From an uncultured Selenomonadaceae bacterium (GTDB lineage Bacteria; Bacillota; Negativicutes; Selenomonadales; Selenomonadaceae), in assembly GCA_905236255.1 (NCBI GenBank), contig CAJOPK010000265.1:1-15046 (forward strand): DNA of 15,046 nucleotides, read 5' to 3'. Each line of letters opens with the position of its first letter. Within the stretch, counting starts at the first letter, position 1. A program made the translations under genes and the position numbers. Below, in pieces: positions 1-7,207 of this stretch. The notes under the pieces are model-generated. The model was not told the DNA's origin. It did not search any database and worked only from the letters and a program-made list of their open reading frames with translations.

Positions 1-7
1 CCCTGTT

Positions 8-13
8 TGTCAA
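8..13 (-). promoter_or_regulatory. Possible -35 box of a leftward promoter running off the window
   Basis: The minus strand reads a perfect TTGACA here. A -10 box at normal spacing would lie beyond position 1 and cannot be seen. Perfect -35 hexamers are uncommon in this AT-rich sequence, so a leftward gene or RNA start just outside the window is possible, but half a promoter is weak evidence. Confidence 0.2.
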
Positions 14-128
14 GGGGGTTTTCCAATTTTTAATCTAATCTTAATAATTCGGGCGCGACGACTTTTGAGTGAAAAAAATTCCCGAGCAACTTCCGTCAAT
101 CGGGTGAAAAAATTTCTTAATATGTAAA

Positions 129-151
129 CATTACAAAAATTTTTTGTAATG
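129..151. repeat. Perfect 23-bp palindrome upstream of the HAD phosphatase gene
   Basis: CATTACAAAAA (129-139) and TTTTTGTAATG (141-151) are exact reverse complements around one central base. The element ends 61 bases before the HAD start codon, in the leader of the HAD-rnhB unit. It is not followed by a T run on the plus strand, so it is a poor terminator; a dimeric-repressor operator or a leader hairpin is more likely. The regulator is unknown. Confidence 0.45.
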
Positions 152-212
152 CAGGAAATTTTTTGTTGTCGTTGAAGTTTTCGGAAAATTTTTTTGAGGA
201 GTCAAAAATTCT

Positions 213-1013
213 ATGGAGCAAAATTTTGAACTGATTGCAAGCGATCTTGACGGAACTCTGCTTTTGGGTACCGCGCAAGAATTGCAACCGAATACTTGCG
301 AAATTGTCGAAAAATTTTTGGACGACGGAATAAAATTCGTTGCCTGCAGCGGTCGCCGTTATAAAAATCTTAAAACGCTTTTTGCACCGATTAAAGACCG
401 GATAGATTATGTTTGCGATAACGGTTGTCTTGCTTACGTCAACGGCGAACTTGTCTTTCAAGCCGCTATGGAAAAAGAGCTCGGGCGCGCAATTATCCGA
501 AAAATCCGTGAAACAAAGGATTGTGAAATTTTTGTTTCCTGCGCCGAAAATTGTTACATTCAAGCCGACAGACCGGAATTTATCCGATATATGCGCGAAG
601 TTGTGAGATTCGATGTCGAGCCGATTGAAGATATTTTGAATTTGCCGGAAGATTATATGAAAATTTCCCTTTACGAAAAAGACGGGCTGACCGATACAAA
701 TTACCTGAAAGAGATTTTCGGCGACAAATGCACCATGCAGACCGGCGGCGCGGCTTGGTTTGATACCGTGCCGAAAAACATAAACAAGCGGACGGCTTTT
801 GAAAAGATTTTGGAACGCTTGAAAATTTCGCCGGAAAAATGTGTAATGTTCGGCGACAACGACAATGACGTTGAAGTTTTGAAATATGTCGGTACTCCGA
901 TTGCCATGAAGTCGGCAAAGGAAAACGTCAGACAACTCGGAAAATATACGACCGACACCGTTGAAAATTTTTTGATCAAACTTTTGGAGAAACAAAGCGG
1001 TAAAAAATCATGA
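213..1013 (+). CDS. Cof-type HAD-IIB family phosphatase
   Basis: This is a 266-residue cytosolic hydrolase of the haloacid dehalogenase superfamily, Cof/YbiV type, which typically dephosphorylates sugar phosphates, FMN or similar small metabolites. Motif I is DLDGTL (D11 nucleophile, D13 acid/base). Motif II is the SGRR near residue 46, a lysine in the NINKRTAF stretch is a candidate motif III residue, and motif IV is FGDNDNDVEVL near 216-226. The IIB cap lies between motifs II and III. Length is normal for the family. The ATG has a GAGGAG Shine-Dalgarno at 196-201. Its stop overlaps the rnhB start by 4 bases (ATGA), so the two are translationally coupled. The substrate cannot be read from sequence; the Cof class is firm. 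Confidence 0.9.
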   Translation: MEQNFELIASDLDGTLLLGTAQELQPNTCEIVEKFLDDGIKFVACSGRRYKNLKTLFAPIKDRIDYVCDNGCLAYVNGELVFQAAMEKELGRAIIRKIRETKDCEIFVSCAENCYIQADRPEFIRYMREVVRFDVEPIEDILNLPEDYMKISLYEKDGLTDTNYLKEIFGDKCTMQTGGAAWFDTVPKNINKRTAFEKILERLKISPEKCVMFGDNDNDVEVLKYVGTPIAMKSAKENVRQLGKYTTDTVENFLIKLLEKQSGKKS

Positions 1014-1693
1014 CCAACAAAGAATTGAAAGCACTTGCGGATATTGAGCGGGTGAAAAAACTTTACAAATTTGAAGATGAAGCGCGGGACGCGGGCTATA
1101 AACTTATCGCCGGAACCGACGAAGCCGGGCGGGGCGCGCTTGCCGGAGATTTGACGGTGGCGGCCGTAATTTTGCCGCCGAATTTGTACATTCCCTACCT
1201 TAACGATTCAAAAAAACTCTTGGCAAAAAAACGCGAAACAGTCTTTGATGAAATTATGAAAAAGGCGATTGCCGTTTCGTGCGTCAGAATTTCGCCGGAG
1301 GAAGTTGACAAACTCAATGTTTTTGATGCGACTTTGAAGGGAATGTTTGATGCGGTACAAAAACTTCCCGTAAGACCGGATTACGTTTTGACCGACGCGA
1401 TGAAACAGGATTTCGGCGAAGGAATAAGGGCAAGGTCGGTTGTGCACGGCGATGCCCTTTCCGCCTCCATAGCCGCAGCCTCAATAATCGCAAAAGTCAC
1501 AAGGGACAGACTTGCCGACGAATGGCACAAACTCTATCCGATTTACGGTTTTGATCACAATCGCGGCTACGGGACAAAATTTCACATTGACACAATAAAG
1601 ACTTTCGGATATACCCCGATTCACAGAAAAACTTTTTCGCCGGTAAAAGAATTGGTTTCCGGACAAATGAATTTTTTCAATTCGGCAGGATAA
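1010..1693 (+). CDS. rnhB: Ribonuclease HII
   Basis: This 227-aa enzyme cleaves the RNA strand of RNA-DNA hybrids and nicks at single ribonucleotides misincorporated in DNA. The N-terminal signature GTDEAGRG places catalytic D37 and E38. A further acidic residue follows in VLTDAM (D near 129; many homologues have a DG here), and another in KVTRDRLAD. The C-terminal YGFDHNRGYGT block and the FSPV end are typical of bacterial RNase HII. The ATG overlaps the stop of the upstream HAD gene by 4 bases, so both come from one message. Typical homologues are about 200-260 aa, so the gene looks complete. Confidence 0.95.
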   Translation: MTNKELKALADIERVKKLYKFEDEARDAGYKLIAGTDEAGRGALAGDLTVAAVILPPNLYIPYLNDSKKLLAKKRETVFDEIMKKAIAVSCVRISPEEVDKLNVFDATLKGMFDAVQKLPVRPDYVLTDAMKQDFGEGIRARSVVHGDALSASIAAASIIAKVTRDRLADEWHKLYPIYGFDHNRGYGTKFHIDTIKTFGYTPIHRKTFSPVKELVSGQMNFFNSAG

Positions 1694-1752
1694 TTTTTTT
1701 CAAGGTAAAATAAAGCGTCTGTCAACGTAGTATTGCGGAGGGGGATTTTTTA

Positions 1753-2115
1753 ATGAATGTAAAGTATGAAACGTCAATTACCGCCGTCGGAAAATTGGCA
1801 CCGGAATTTTTGGAGAACAACAGCAGCGTCATCATCATTGACGAGGGTATTCGTCCCAATCTTGCGGATATGGTCGTCGAACACGGCAAAGCGGAATTGA
1901 AAGAGGACATTGTTGCCGGCGACAAATTGAAGATCGGCAATTCCGATTTTACCGTCGTCAAAGTCGGCGACGTTGCCAACAACACGATTCGCGAAGAAGG
2001 TCACTGCACCATTGTCGTAAACGCCGACGGAACAATGCCCGGTCAAATCATTGTAAAGGGAGCAATTCCTCCGCGCCTTCGTTTGGGCAATCAAATTAAA
2101 TTCTTCTCGAAATAA
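1753..2115 (+). CDS. srlB: PTS glucitol/sorbitol-type IIA protein, stand-alone
   Basis: This 120-residue cytosolic protein aligns along its length with enterobacterial SrlB (IIA-Gut), which passes phosphate from HPr to the sorbitol-specific IIB/IIC. H44, in VVEHGKAELK, sits where the phosphorylated His43 of E. coli SrlB lies. The end, with GQIIVKGAIPPRLRLGNQIKFF, is also typical. GGAGGGGG precedes the ATG by a normal distance. No IIB, IIC, sorbitol dehydrogenase or regulator gene is nearby; the neighbours are rnhB 59 bases upstream and a terminator downstream. It may serve a distant transporter or have a regulatory role, which is inference. The family call is solid, the role in sorbitol uptake is not. 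Confidence 0.85.
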   Translation: MNVKYETSITAVGKLAPEFLENNSSVIIIDEGIRPNLADMVVEHGKAELKEDIVAGDKLKIGNSDFTVVKVGDVANNTIREEGHCTIVVNADGTMPGQIIVKGAIPPRLRLGNQIKFFSK

Positions 2116-2147
2116 TAAATTTTCGGCAAGAAGTAAAGGATAGAATT

Positions 2148-2177
2148 TCTCTTGCGCGTTGCGTAAGAGATTTTTTT
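2148..2177 (+). terminator. Rho-independent terminator after the PTS IIA gene
   Basis: Bases 2148-2157 pair with 2161-2170 (TCTCTTGCGC with GCGTAAGAGA, one G-U pair) around a 3-base loop, followed by seven T. It lies 33 bases past the IIA stop and closes the first transcription unit. It is also only about 20 bases before the next gene's start codon, so it could attenuate read-through into the 2198-4891 cluster. Confidence 0.85.
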
Positions 2178-2197
2178 GTAAAGGCAGGTGAGCGGGT

Positions 2198-3205
2198 ATG
2201 TGCGTCGATAAAAAAAATTTGTCGAATGAAGCGGATAAATCTTTGCAAAATTTGGAAGAGTCCCTTCAAAAAATGATGACGGTCACAAAGTCTTTCGACA
2301 ATTTCCGGCAGATGATGAAAACCACCCGCTCATTTGACGAAGAAGTTGAAGCACAAAAGAAAGCAAGCGAAAAAGCGCTTGTCGATGCCTTTCAACGAAT
2401 GATCGACCTGTCTTACGAACTGGAAAGAGAAAGCGAAAAAGAATTTTCACATCCGCCGAAAGATGTAAACATTGAAAAATTTCCCGCCGCCGGCGACAAA
2501 TTTTTTCATCAACTCGTTTCAAAATTGCCCCCGAAAATTCGCCGGTTTCCTTATGCATTTCGCAGAAATCCGAAAGCCGTAATAAAATATTTTGCGGCCA
2601 TGATTTTCGGCAGAATTTTGGCAATTTTGATGTATGTTTTGGCGGCATTCATTCCGGCACTTCCGATACCGGAATCGGTTGCAGGTTGGATGGGGAAACC
2701 CCCTACTTTTGTGGGAAGCGCGCTTGTAAATATGAGGGGATTTGTGGCGGATTTCAGCCCGCAAATGATGGTTGCAACCGTTTCGTCAATTCCGACGGAC
2801 ATAAACAAATTACTTCAAAAAGTCGGAGAATTTTTTCAATATTACGCCAAAAGAACAAGCGCATTTTTCATCAGAGCCGCAAGAAATCCGCGAAGGGCAT
2901 TTGACGACATTTGCGAATTTTTCAGGACGCGAACCCCGCTTTTGGCGCGTCTTTCAAAATCTGCGGTGGGCGTGGCATTTTCATTTTTGCTGATAAAACT
3001 TGCCATGATATTTTTATTGCCGCTTTTCGGCGGTATCGCGCTCACGGTTTTGGGAATAAAAGTTTCGATAATCCTTTTCGTAATTGCCCGAATGATAGCG
3101 GACAAGATCGGCGAATTTATCGGAAAGCACATCTTCAAAAGATTGGTGACCGTTTACAAAATGATAAAAGCCGTCCGGAATATGTTGGCGGCGTGGAAAA
3201 ATTAA
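2198..3205 (+). CDS. Membrane protein of unknown function
   Basis: I do not recognise this 335-aa protein. Residues 1-90 are charged and look helical, with a short tandem repeat (MMTVTKSFDN at 26-35, MMKTTRSFDE at 39-48), so a coiled-coil cytoplasmic region is likely. Hydrophobic segments follow near 131-153, 256-278 and 280-300. Two basic amphipathic stretches resemble each other (FRRNPKAVIKYF near 121-132, and ARNPRRAFDDICEFF near 228-242), which suggests an internal duplication. There is no signal peptide. The ATG has an AGGTGAG site just upstream. The gene follows a terminator and is spaced 15 bases before cobS, so it probably heads that operon. A link to cobalamin or metal transport is only suggested by context; no transporter motif is visible. 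Confidence 0.75.
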   Translation: MCVDKKNLSNEADKSLQNLEESLQKMMTVTKSFDNFRQMMKTTRSFDEEVEAQKKASEKALVDAFQRMIDLSYELERESEKEFSHPPKDVNIEKFPAAGDKFFHQLVSKLPPKIRRFPYAFRRNPKAVIKYFAAMIFGRILAILMYVLAAFIPALPIPESVAGWMGKPPTFVGSALVNMRGFVADFSPQMMVATVSSIPTDINKLLQKVGEFFQYYAKRTSAFFIRAARNPRRAFDDICEFFRTRTPLLARLSKSAVGVAFSFLLIKLAMIFLLPLFGGIALTVLGIKVSIILFVIARMIADKIGEFIGKHIFKRLVTVYKMIKAVRNMLAAWKN

Positions 3206-3220
3206 GAAAGGAAATTTTTG

Positions 3221-4003
3221 GTGAACGCATTTTTTATCGGCTTGCAATTTTTGACAAGAATTTCAATCGTCCGCCAAACAATTTGGACGGAAAAGGATTT
3301 CGGCGAATCGGTAAAATTCTTCCCGGCGGTCGGTGCGGTCTTGGGAATTTTTTACGCTTTAATCGTCGGGCTTTTTTTGTTTTTGACGGAAGAAAAATTT
3401 CCGATGTTTGCCGGCGCGCTCGGATTTTCGGCAACGGTGATTTTGACCGGCGGAATACATTTTGACGGGTTTTCGGATTCGGCGGACGGACTTTTTTCCG
3501 GACGGGAGAAAGAAAAAATTTTGGAAATTATGAAAGACAGCCGCGCCGGAGCTTTCGGAGTAACCGCCCTGATAACTTTTTCGGCATTTGAAATTTCCGC
3601 ATTTATCGAACTTTCAAAAATCTCAATCGTCGAAATTTGCGCGGCTCTTTACTGTATGCCGATAATCGGAAGGCTTTGCATGGTTTTCGTTATCGGATTT
3701 TTCCCGTATGCAAGACCGACCGGAATGGGAAAAGCTTTTTCGGATTACACAAATTCCCGGACGATTTTTTTTGCTTTTGTCGAGGGAATTTTGCTTTTGA
3801 GCCCGGCGGCAATTTTTTCGGAAAGATTTTTAATCGCGATACCTGCGGCAATAATTTTTTCGGTTGCGGTGACTTTTTGTTTCGGAAAATTTTCGATGAA
3901 AAAAATCGGCGGCGTAACCGGTGACATTTACGGAGCCGCCTCAATGCTTGCCGAATTGACTTCCGTGATAATTTTTTTGATAACGGGCGGGGGGATTTTT
4001 TGA
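3221..4003 (+). CDS. cobS: Adenosylcobinamide-GDP ribazoletransferase (cobalamin synthase)
   Basis: CobS is an integral membrane enzyme joining adenosylcobinamide-GDP with alpha-ribazole (phosphate), the last assembly step for vitamin B12. Signatures are present: an N-terminal LQFLTRI, the IHFDGFSDSADGLFSG block that holds the metal-binding acidic residues, and REKEKILEIMKDSRAGAFG. Several hydrophobic helices follow. Length (260 aa) is normal. I chose the GTG at 3221, 8 bases from GAAAGGA, over a TTG one codon earlier. Other cob genes (cobU, cobT, cobC) are absent, so this step is separated from the rest of the pathway. The stop (4001-4003) abuts the ATG of the next gene, which indicates tight coupling. 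Confidence 0.92.
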   Translation: MNAFFIGLQFLTRISIVRQTIWTEKDFGESVKFFPAVGAVLGIFYALIVGLFLFLTEEKFPMFAGALGFSATVILTGGIHFDGFSDSADGLFSGREKEKILEIMKDSRAGAFGVTALITFSAFEISAFIELSKISIVEICAALYCMPIIGRLCMVFVIGFFPYARPTGMGKAFSDYTNSRTIFFAFVEGILLLSPAAIFSERFLIAIPAAIIFSVAVTFCFGKFSMKKIGGVTGDIYGAASMLAELTSVIIFLITGGGIF

Positions 4004-4891
4004 ATGTATTCGGAGATTTTAAAAAATTGTAATTTATGTCCGCGCCGTTGCGGGATTGACAGGACAAAAAATTTCGGGTTTTGCGGAGCCGGCGAAAAAG
4101 TCAAAATTGCTTTGGTAAGTTTGCACAAATGGGAAGAACCTTGCCTTGTCGGTGAAACCGGCGCGGGTACGATTTTTTTTTCTCACTGTAATTTGAAATG
4201 CGTTTTCTGCCAAAATTCTGAAATAAGTCACGACGGGCGCGGCAGAGAAGTTTCAATCGGGGAACTTGCAAAAATTTTTGTCCGGCAACAAAATTCCGGC
4301 GCGGCAAATATCGAACTTGTCACGCCGACTCATTATGTCCCGCAAATTTGTCGGGCGATTGACCTTGCAAAAAAATCCGGATTGAATTTACCGATTGTTT
4401 ACAATTCAAGTGCTTACGAAAATCCGGAAACGATCGAACTTCTCAAAAATCGCGTCGATGTTTTTCTGCCGGACTTGAAATATTTTGACAATCGGATTGC
4501 CGAAACTTTTTCAAACGCTCCGGATTATTTTGAAGTCGCGCTTGCCGCAATTCAAAAAATGTTTGAAATTGCCGGCGAACCGAAATTTGACGAAACCGGA
4601 AAAATTTTGAAAGGCGTTATCGTCCGACATTTGATACTTCCGAATTTCAGACGCGATTCGATTAAGATTGTCGAAGAACTTCACAAAGTTTTCGGGGATA
4701 AAATTTTTGTCAGTCTTATGAATCAATACACGCCGGTTTTCCGGGCAAAAGACCACAAAAAAATCAACCGCAGACTTACGACTTTTGAATATAATTCCGT
4801 CGTAAATCGTGCGATTGAGCTTGACATGAAAAATTGTTTCGTTCAGATCGGCAAGACCGCCGATGAAAAATTTATTCCGAAATGGGATTAA
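4004..4891 (+). CDS. PflX-like radical SAM protein (COG1313 type)
   Basis: This 295-aa protein has the radical SAM CxxxCxxC at C62, C66 and C69 (HCNLKCVFCQN), which binds the 4Fe-4S cluster that cleaves S-adenosylmethionine. Four more N-terminal cysteines (C9, C12, C16, C27) form a CxxCxxxC plus C arrangement typical of the PflX group of activase-like proteins and may hold an additional metal or cluster. No glycyl-radical enzyme gene is nearby, so the target is unknown. The ATG directly follows the cobS stop with no spacer and no strong Shine-Dalgarno of its own, implying re-initiation after cobS. The gene ends 4 bases from the end of pyrG on the opposite strand. Family call firm, function open. 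Confidence 0.82.
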   Translation: MYSEILKNCNLCPRRCGIDRTKNFGFCGAGEKVKIALVSLHKWEEPCLVGETGAGTIFFSHCNLKCVFCQNSEISHDGRGREVSIGELAKIFVRQQNSGAANIELVTPTHYVPQICRAIDLAKKSGLNLPIVYNSSAYENPETIELLKNRVDVFLPDLKYFDNRIAETFSNAPDYFEVALAAIQKMFEIAGEPKFDETGKILKGVIVRHLILPNFRRDSIKIVEELHKVFGDKIFVSLMNQYTPVFRAKDHKKINRRLTTFEYNSVVNRAIELDMKNCFVQIGKTADEKFIPKWD

Positions 4892-4895
4892 AAAT

Positions 4896-6527
4896 TTAAG
4901 CGTTTTTCAAATAATTCTGCGCGGCATTGATAAATTCCCGGAAAAGAGGATGCGGATGATTCGGACGCGATTTCAATTCCGGATGAAATTGACAGCCGAC
5001 AAACCAGGGATGCAAATCTTTTTCAAGTTCGACGATTTCGACAAGACTGTCGTCCGGCAAAACTCCGGCAATTTTCAAGCCATGTTCTTTGAAGATTTCC
5101 CGGAAGTTGTTGTTAAATTCAAAGCGGTGACGATGTCTTTCGCGAATTTCGCCGGGTGTACCTTCTCCGAAATAAGCCGCCGCAGTGAAAGTATCAGGCA
5201 TGACTTTGCAGGGATACGCGCCGAGTCGCATTGTGCCGCCTTTTTCCGTCACGTTTAACTGCGAATCCATCAGGGCAATTACCGGGTGTTCGGTTTCCGG
5301 ATTAAATTCGGTTGAGTTCGCGTCGGCAAAATTGCAAACATTTCGGGCAAATTCGATAACGGCGCACTGCATACCCAAACACAATCCGAAAAACGGAATT
5401 TTTTTGACGCGCGCATAATTTATCGCCCGAATTTTTCCTTCGACTCCGCGATCCCCGAAACCGCCGGGTACCAAAATTCCCTTGCAACCGCCAAAGACTT
5501 CTTCCAAATCGATTTCCGGCGATTCGATTTTTTCGGCATTGACGAAATGAACTTTTACCGCCGTCAAAGAGTCAATGCCGGCATGATGAAGTGCTTCGAC
5601 GACCGAAATATAAGCATCCGGAAGTTCCACATATTTTCCGACGACCGCAATTTTTACCTTGCGCTCCGGATTTTTTATTTTGTAGACCATGCGCTCCCAT
5701 TCTTCCATCTTTGCGGGGGATTGGGGCATGTTCAATTTTTCCAAAACGATTTTGTCCAAGCCTTCCTTTTGCATAATCAAAGGCACTTCGTAAATCGTCG
5801 ATGCGGTCATATTTTCGATTACGGCTTCTTCGTCAACGTCGCAGAAAAGGGCAATTTTTTTCTTCATTTCGCGGGAAATGGGCTGTTCCGTTCTGCAGAC
5901 CAAAATATCCGGCTGAATACCTATTGCGCGAAGTTCCTTGACGCTGTGTTGAGTGGGTTTTGTTTTGAGTTCGCCCGCCGCGCCGATGTATGGCAAAAGC
6001 GTTACATGAATGTAAAGCACGTCATTTTTGCCGACTTCTTTTTTTACCTGCCGGATTGCTTCAAGGAACGGCAGACTTTCAATGTCGCCGACCGTGCCGC
6101 CGACTTCCGTTATTACGACGTCTGCTTCGTCTTCTTCGGCAACGGCGTAAACCCGCGCTTTAATTTCGTTTGTGATATGCGGAATTACCTGAACCGTCGA
6201 GCCGAGATAATCACCTTTGCGCTCTTTCGAGAGAACGGACCAATAAACTTTGCCGGTTGTCGTGTTTGAATGTTTGCTGAGATTTATATCTATAAAGCGT
6301 TCGTAATGTCCCAAATCGAGATCGGTTTCCGCGCCGTCCTCCGTCACAAAAACTTCTCCATGTTGATAAGGACTCATCGTTCCGGGATCTATGTTGATAT
6401 AGGGATCGAATTTTTGAATGGTGACCTTGAGTCCGCGACTTTTAAGAAGTCTTCCCAAAGAGGCTGCGGTAATTCCCTTACCCAAAGATGAAACAACGCC
6501 GCCGGTTACGAAAATATATTTTGCCAT
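4896..6527 (-). CDS. pyrG: CTP synthase
   Basis: PyrG makes CTP from UTP, ATP and glutamine in the cytosol. The N-terminal synthetase domain opens with FVTGGVVSSLGKGITAASLG (ATP-binding loop), and IDPGTMSPYQHGEVFVTEDG follows. The C-terminal class I glutamine amidotransferase domain has nucleophile C383 in FFGLCLGMQ and the catalytic His-Glu in QFHPEL near 517. Length (543 aa) matches the family. The ATG has AAAAGGAG upstream. It lies 69 bases downstream of the delta-like gene, a pairing conserved in Firmicutes, so both are probably one operon. I see no G-run leader like the CTP-sensing pyrG attenuator of Bacillus in this short gap. Confidence 0.98.
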   Translation of the reverse strand: MAKYIFVTGGVVSSLGKGITAASLGRLLKSRGLKVTIQKFDPYINIDPGTMSPYQHGEVFVTEDGAETDLDLGHYERFIDINLSKHSNTTTGKVYWSVLSKERKGDYLGSTVQVIPHITNEIKARVYAVAEEDEADVVITEVGGTVGDIESLPFLEAIRQVKKEVGKNDVLYIHVTLLPYIGAAGELKTKPTQHSVKELRAIGIQPDILVCRTEQPISREMKKKIALFCDVDEEAVIENMTASTIYEVPLIMQKEGLDKIVLEKLNMPQSPAKMEEWERMVYKIKNPERKVKIAVVGKYVELPDAYISVVEALHHAGIDSLTAVKVHFVNAEKIESPEIDLEEVFGGCKGILVPGGFGDRGVEGKIRAINYARVKKIPFFGLCLGMQCAVIEFARNVCNFADANSTEFNPETEHPVIALMDSQLNVTEKGGTMRLGAYPCKVMPDTFTAAAYFGEGTPGEIRERHRHRFEFNNNFREIFKEHGLKIAGVLPDDSLVEIVELEKDLHPWFVGCQFHPELKSRPNHPHPLFREFINAAQNYLKNA

Positions 6528-6596
6528 GTCATTCTCCTTTTCAGAGTGATATAGTGCCGAATTGAAATCCGTGCGGGAAAATTTTTCCTCCGCGCT

Positions 6597-6938
6597 TTAA
6601 ATCTGAATATCTTCAAGTTTCTTTCTGCGCGTTGTGGTTTTTTCGGTTGCCGTACGGGAAGTTGCGGTCTTGGAAGAACGCCGGGTCTTTGTTTCCGGCG
6701 GATTCCATTCGACAAGTCCCCACATTCCTTCGCCGGCATATTGAAAACGGCTGTCCATGTTGATCATGGTATAAATTTCGGAAATTGCCGCCGCCTGATT
6801 TTGAACCGGCTTATTTTTCTTTTCAATTACGTCGAGAATCAGAGCTTTGTAATGGATCGGATTGTTTTTGCCGGCATCGCTCAAAATTTTATAAGCGAGA
6901 TCGATCTCCGAAATGTCTTTGAAATCACTTTTTGCCAT
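6597..6938 (-). CDS. rpoE: RNA polymerase delta subunit-like HARE-HTH protein
   Basis: This 113-aa protein has an N-terminal HARE-HTH fold of about 75 residues. The stretch AISEIYTMINMDSRFQYAG and WGLVEW matches the winged-helix end of Bacillus delta (IAQFYTDLNIDGRF and WGLRSW). Delta binds RNA polymerase, displaces non-specific nucleic acid and helps promoter selectivity and recycling. Position just upstream of pyrG supports the call. The C-terminus is odd: instead of a long Asp/Glu tail it has a short, Thr/Ser/Arg/Lys-rich tail of about 35 residues, so it is shorter and basic. It may contact nucleic acid rather than mimic it, which is inference. AAAGGATG lies upstream of the ATG. Confidence 0.82.
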   Translation of the reverse strand: MAKSDFKDISEIDLAYKILSDAGKNNPIHYKALILDVIEKKNKPVQNQAAAISEIYTMINMDSRFQYAGEGMWGLVEWNPPETKTRRSSKTATSRTATEKTTTRRKKLEDIQI

Positions 6939-6956
6939 AAATTTTGCATCCTTTCA

Positions 6957-6978
6957 AAATGTTGTATCGACAACATTT
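6957..6978. repeat. Inverted repeat just upstream of the delta-like gene
   Basis: AAATGTTGT (6957-6965) and ACAACATTT (6970-6978) are perfect 9-bp arms around four bases. The element ends 19 bases before the rpoE start codon, directly upstream of its Shine-Dalgarno. It could be an operator over the promoter or, in the message, a 9-bp hairpin beside the ribosome binding site. There is no U run, so it is not a terminator. Confidence 0.45.
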
Positions 6979-7034
6979 ACAATAAATTTTGTCCGCATCG
7001 CGAATGTTTCCGAAGGATATTACAAATTTAAATG

Positions 7035-7186
7035 TTTTAACCGCCCGCAAACAACTCATTTGAAAAATACATTTTCTGCCAATTTTGTAATTCCCCTGCA
7101 AGAAAATTTTATCGAATAAACGGTGAGAATTTTATGATAATTTTTTGCAGGATAGTTGTAATTTGGGCAGAAAAAAACGGTTAAAA
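7035..7186. repeat. Large nested imperfect inverted repeat in the rpoE/yaaR divergent gap
   Basis: Bases 7072-7105 pair with 7141-7174 in a single register: 29 of 34 positions pair (four as G-U), leaving a 35-base loop (7106-7140). The ends are a perfect 9-bp match (TTTTCTGCC with GGCAGAAAA) and the inner part an 11-bp match starting CCTGCAA/TTGCAGG. Outside this, TTTTAACCG (7035-7043) matches CGGTTAAAA (7178-7186) exactly in a shifted register. The block sits just before the yaaR Shine-Dalgarno. It may be a structured 5' leader, a small structured RNA, or a remnant of a miniature inverted-repeat element. It encodes no protein I can support. Confidence 0.55.
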
Positions 7187-7207
7187 AATTTCGGGAAGGT
7201 GAACAAA

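Noticed and set aside
83..105. CCCGA/TCGGG hairpin as a leftward terminator
   Set aside because: Only five pairs with a loop of about 13 bases; the T run on the minus strand follows, but the stem is too weak to call.
117..995. Long open frame on the minus strand opposite the HAD gene
   Set aside because: It is antisense to a clear HAD phosphatase, has no ribosome site, and its residues are the Phe/Asn-rich composition expected from the complement of Lys/Glu-rich coding DNA.
2911..3465. 184-codon plus-strand frame spanning the membrane protein/cobS junction
   Set aside because: It runs through two better supported genes in another frame and has no start signal.
5547..6269. 240-codon open frame on the plus strand inside pyrG
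   Set aside because: It mirrors the CTP synthase coding strand; no start signals and no recognisable motif.
7035..7186. 6S RNA as the identity of the large inverted repeat
   Set aside because: 6S RNA is also a long imperfect hairpin, but I find neither a convincing promoter nor a terminator at its ends, and the internal-loop geometry (28 against 3 bases) does not fit the usual central bubble.
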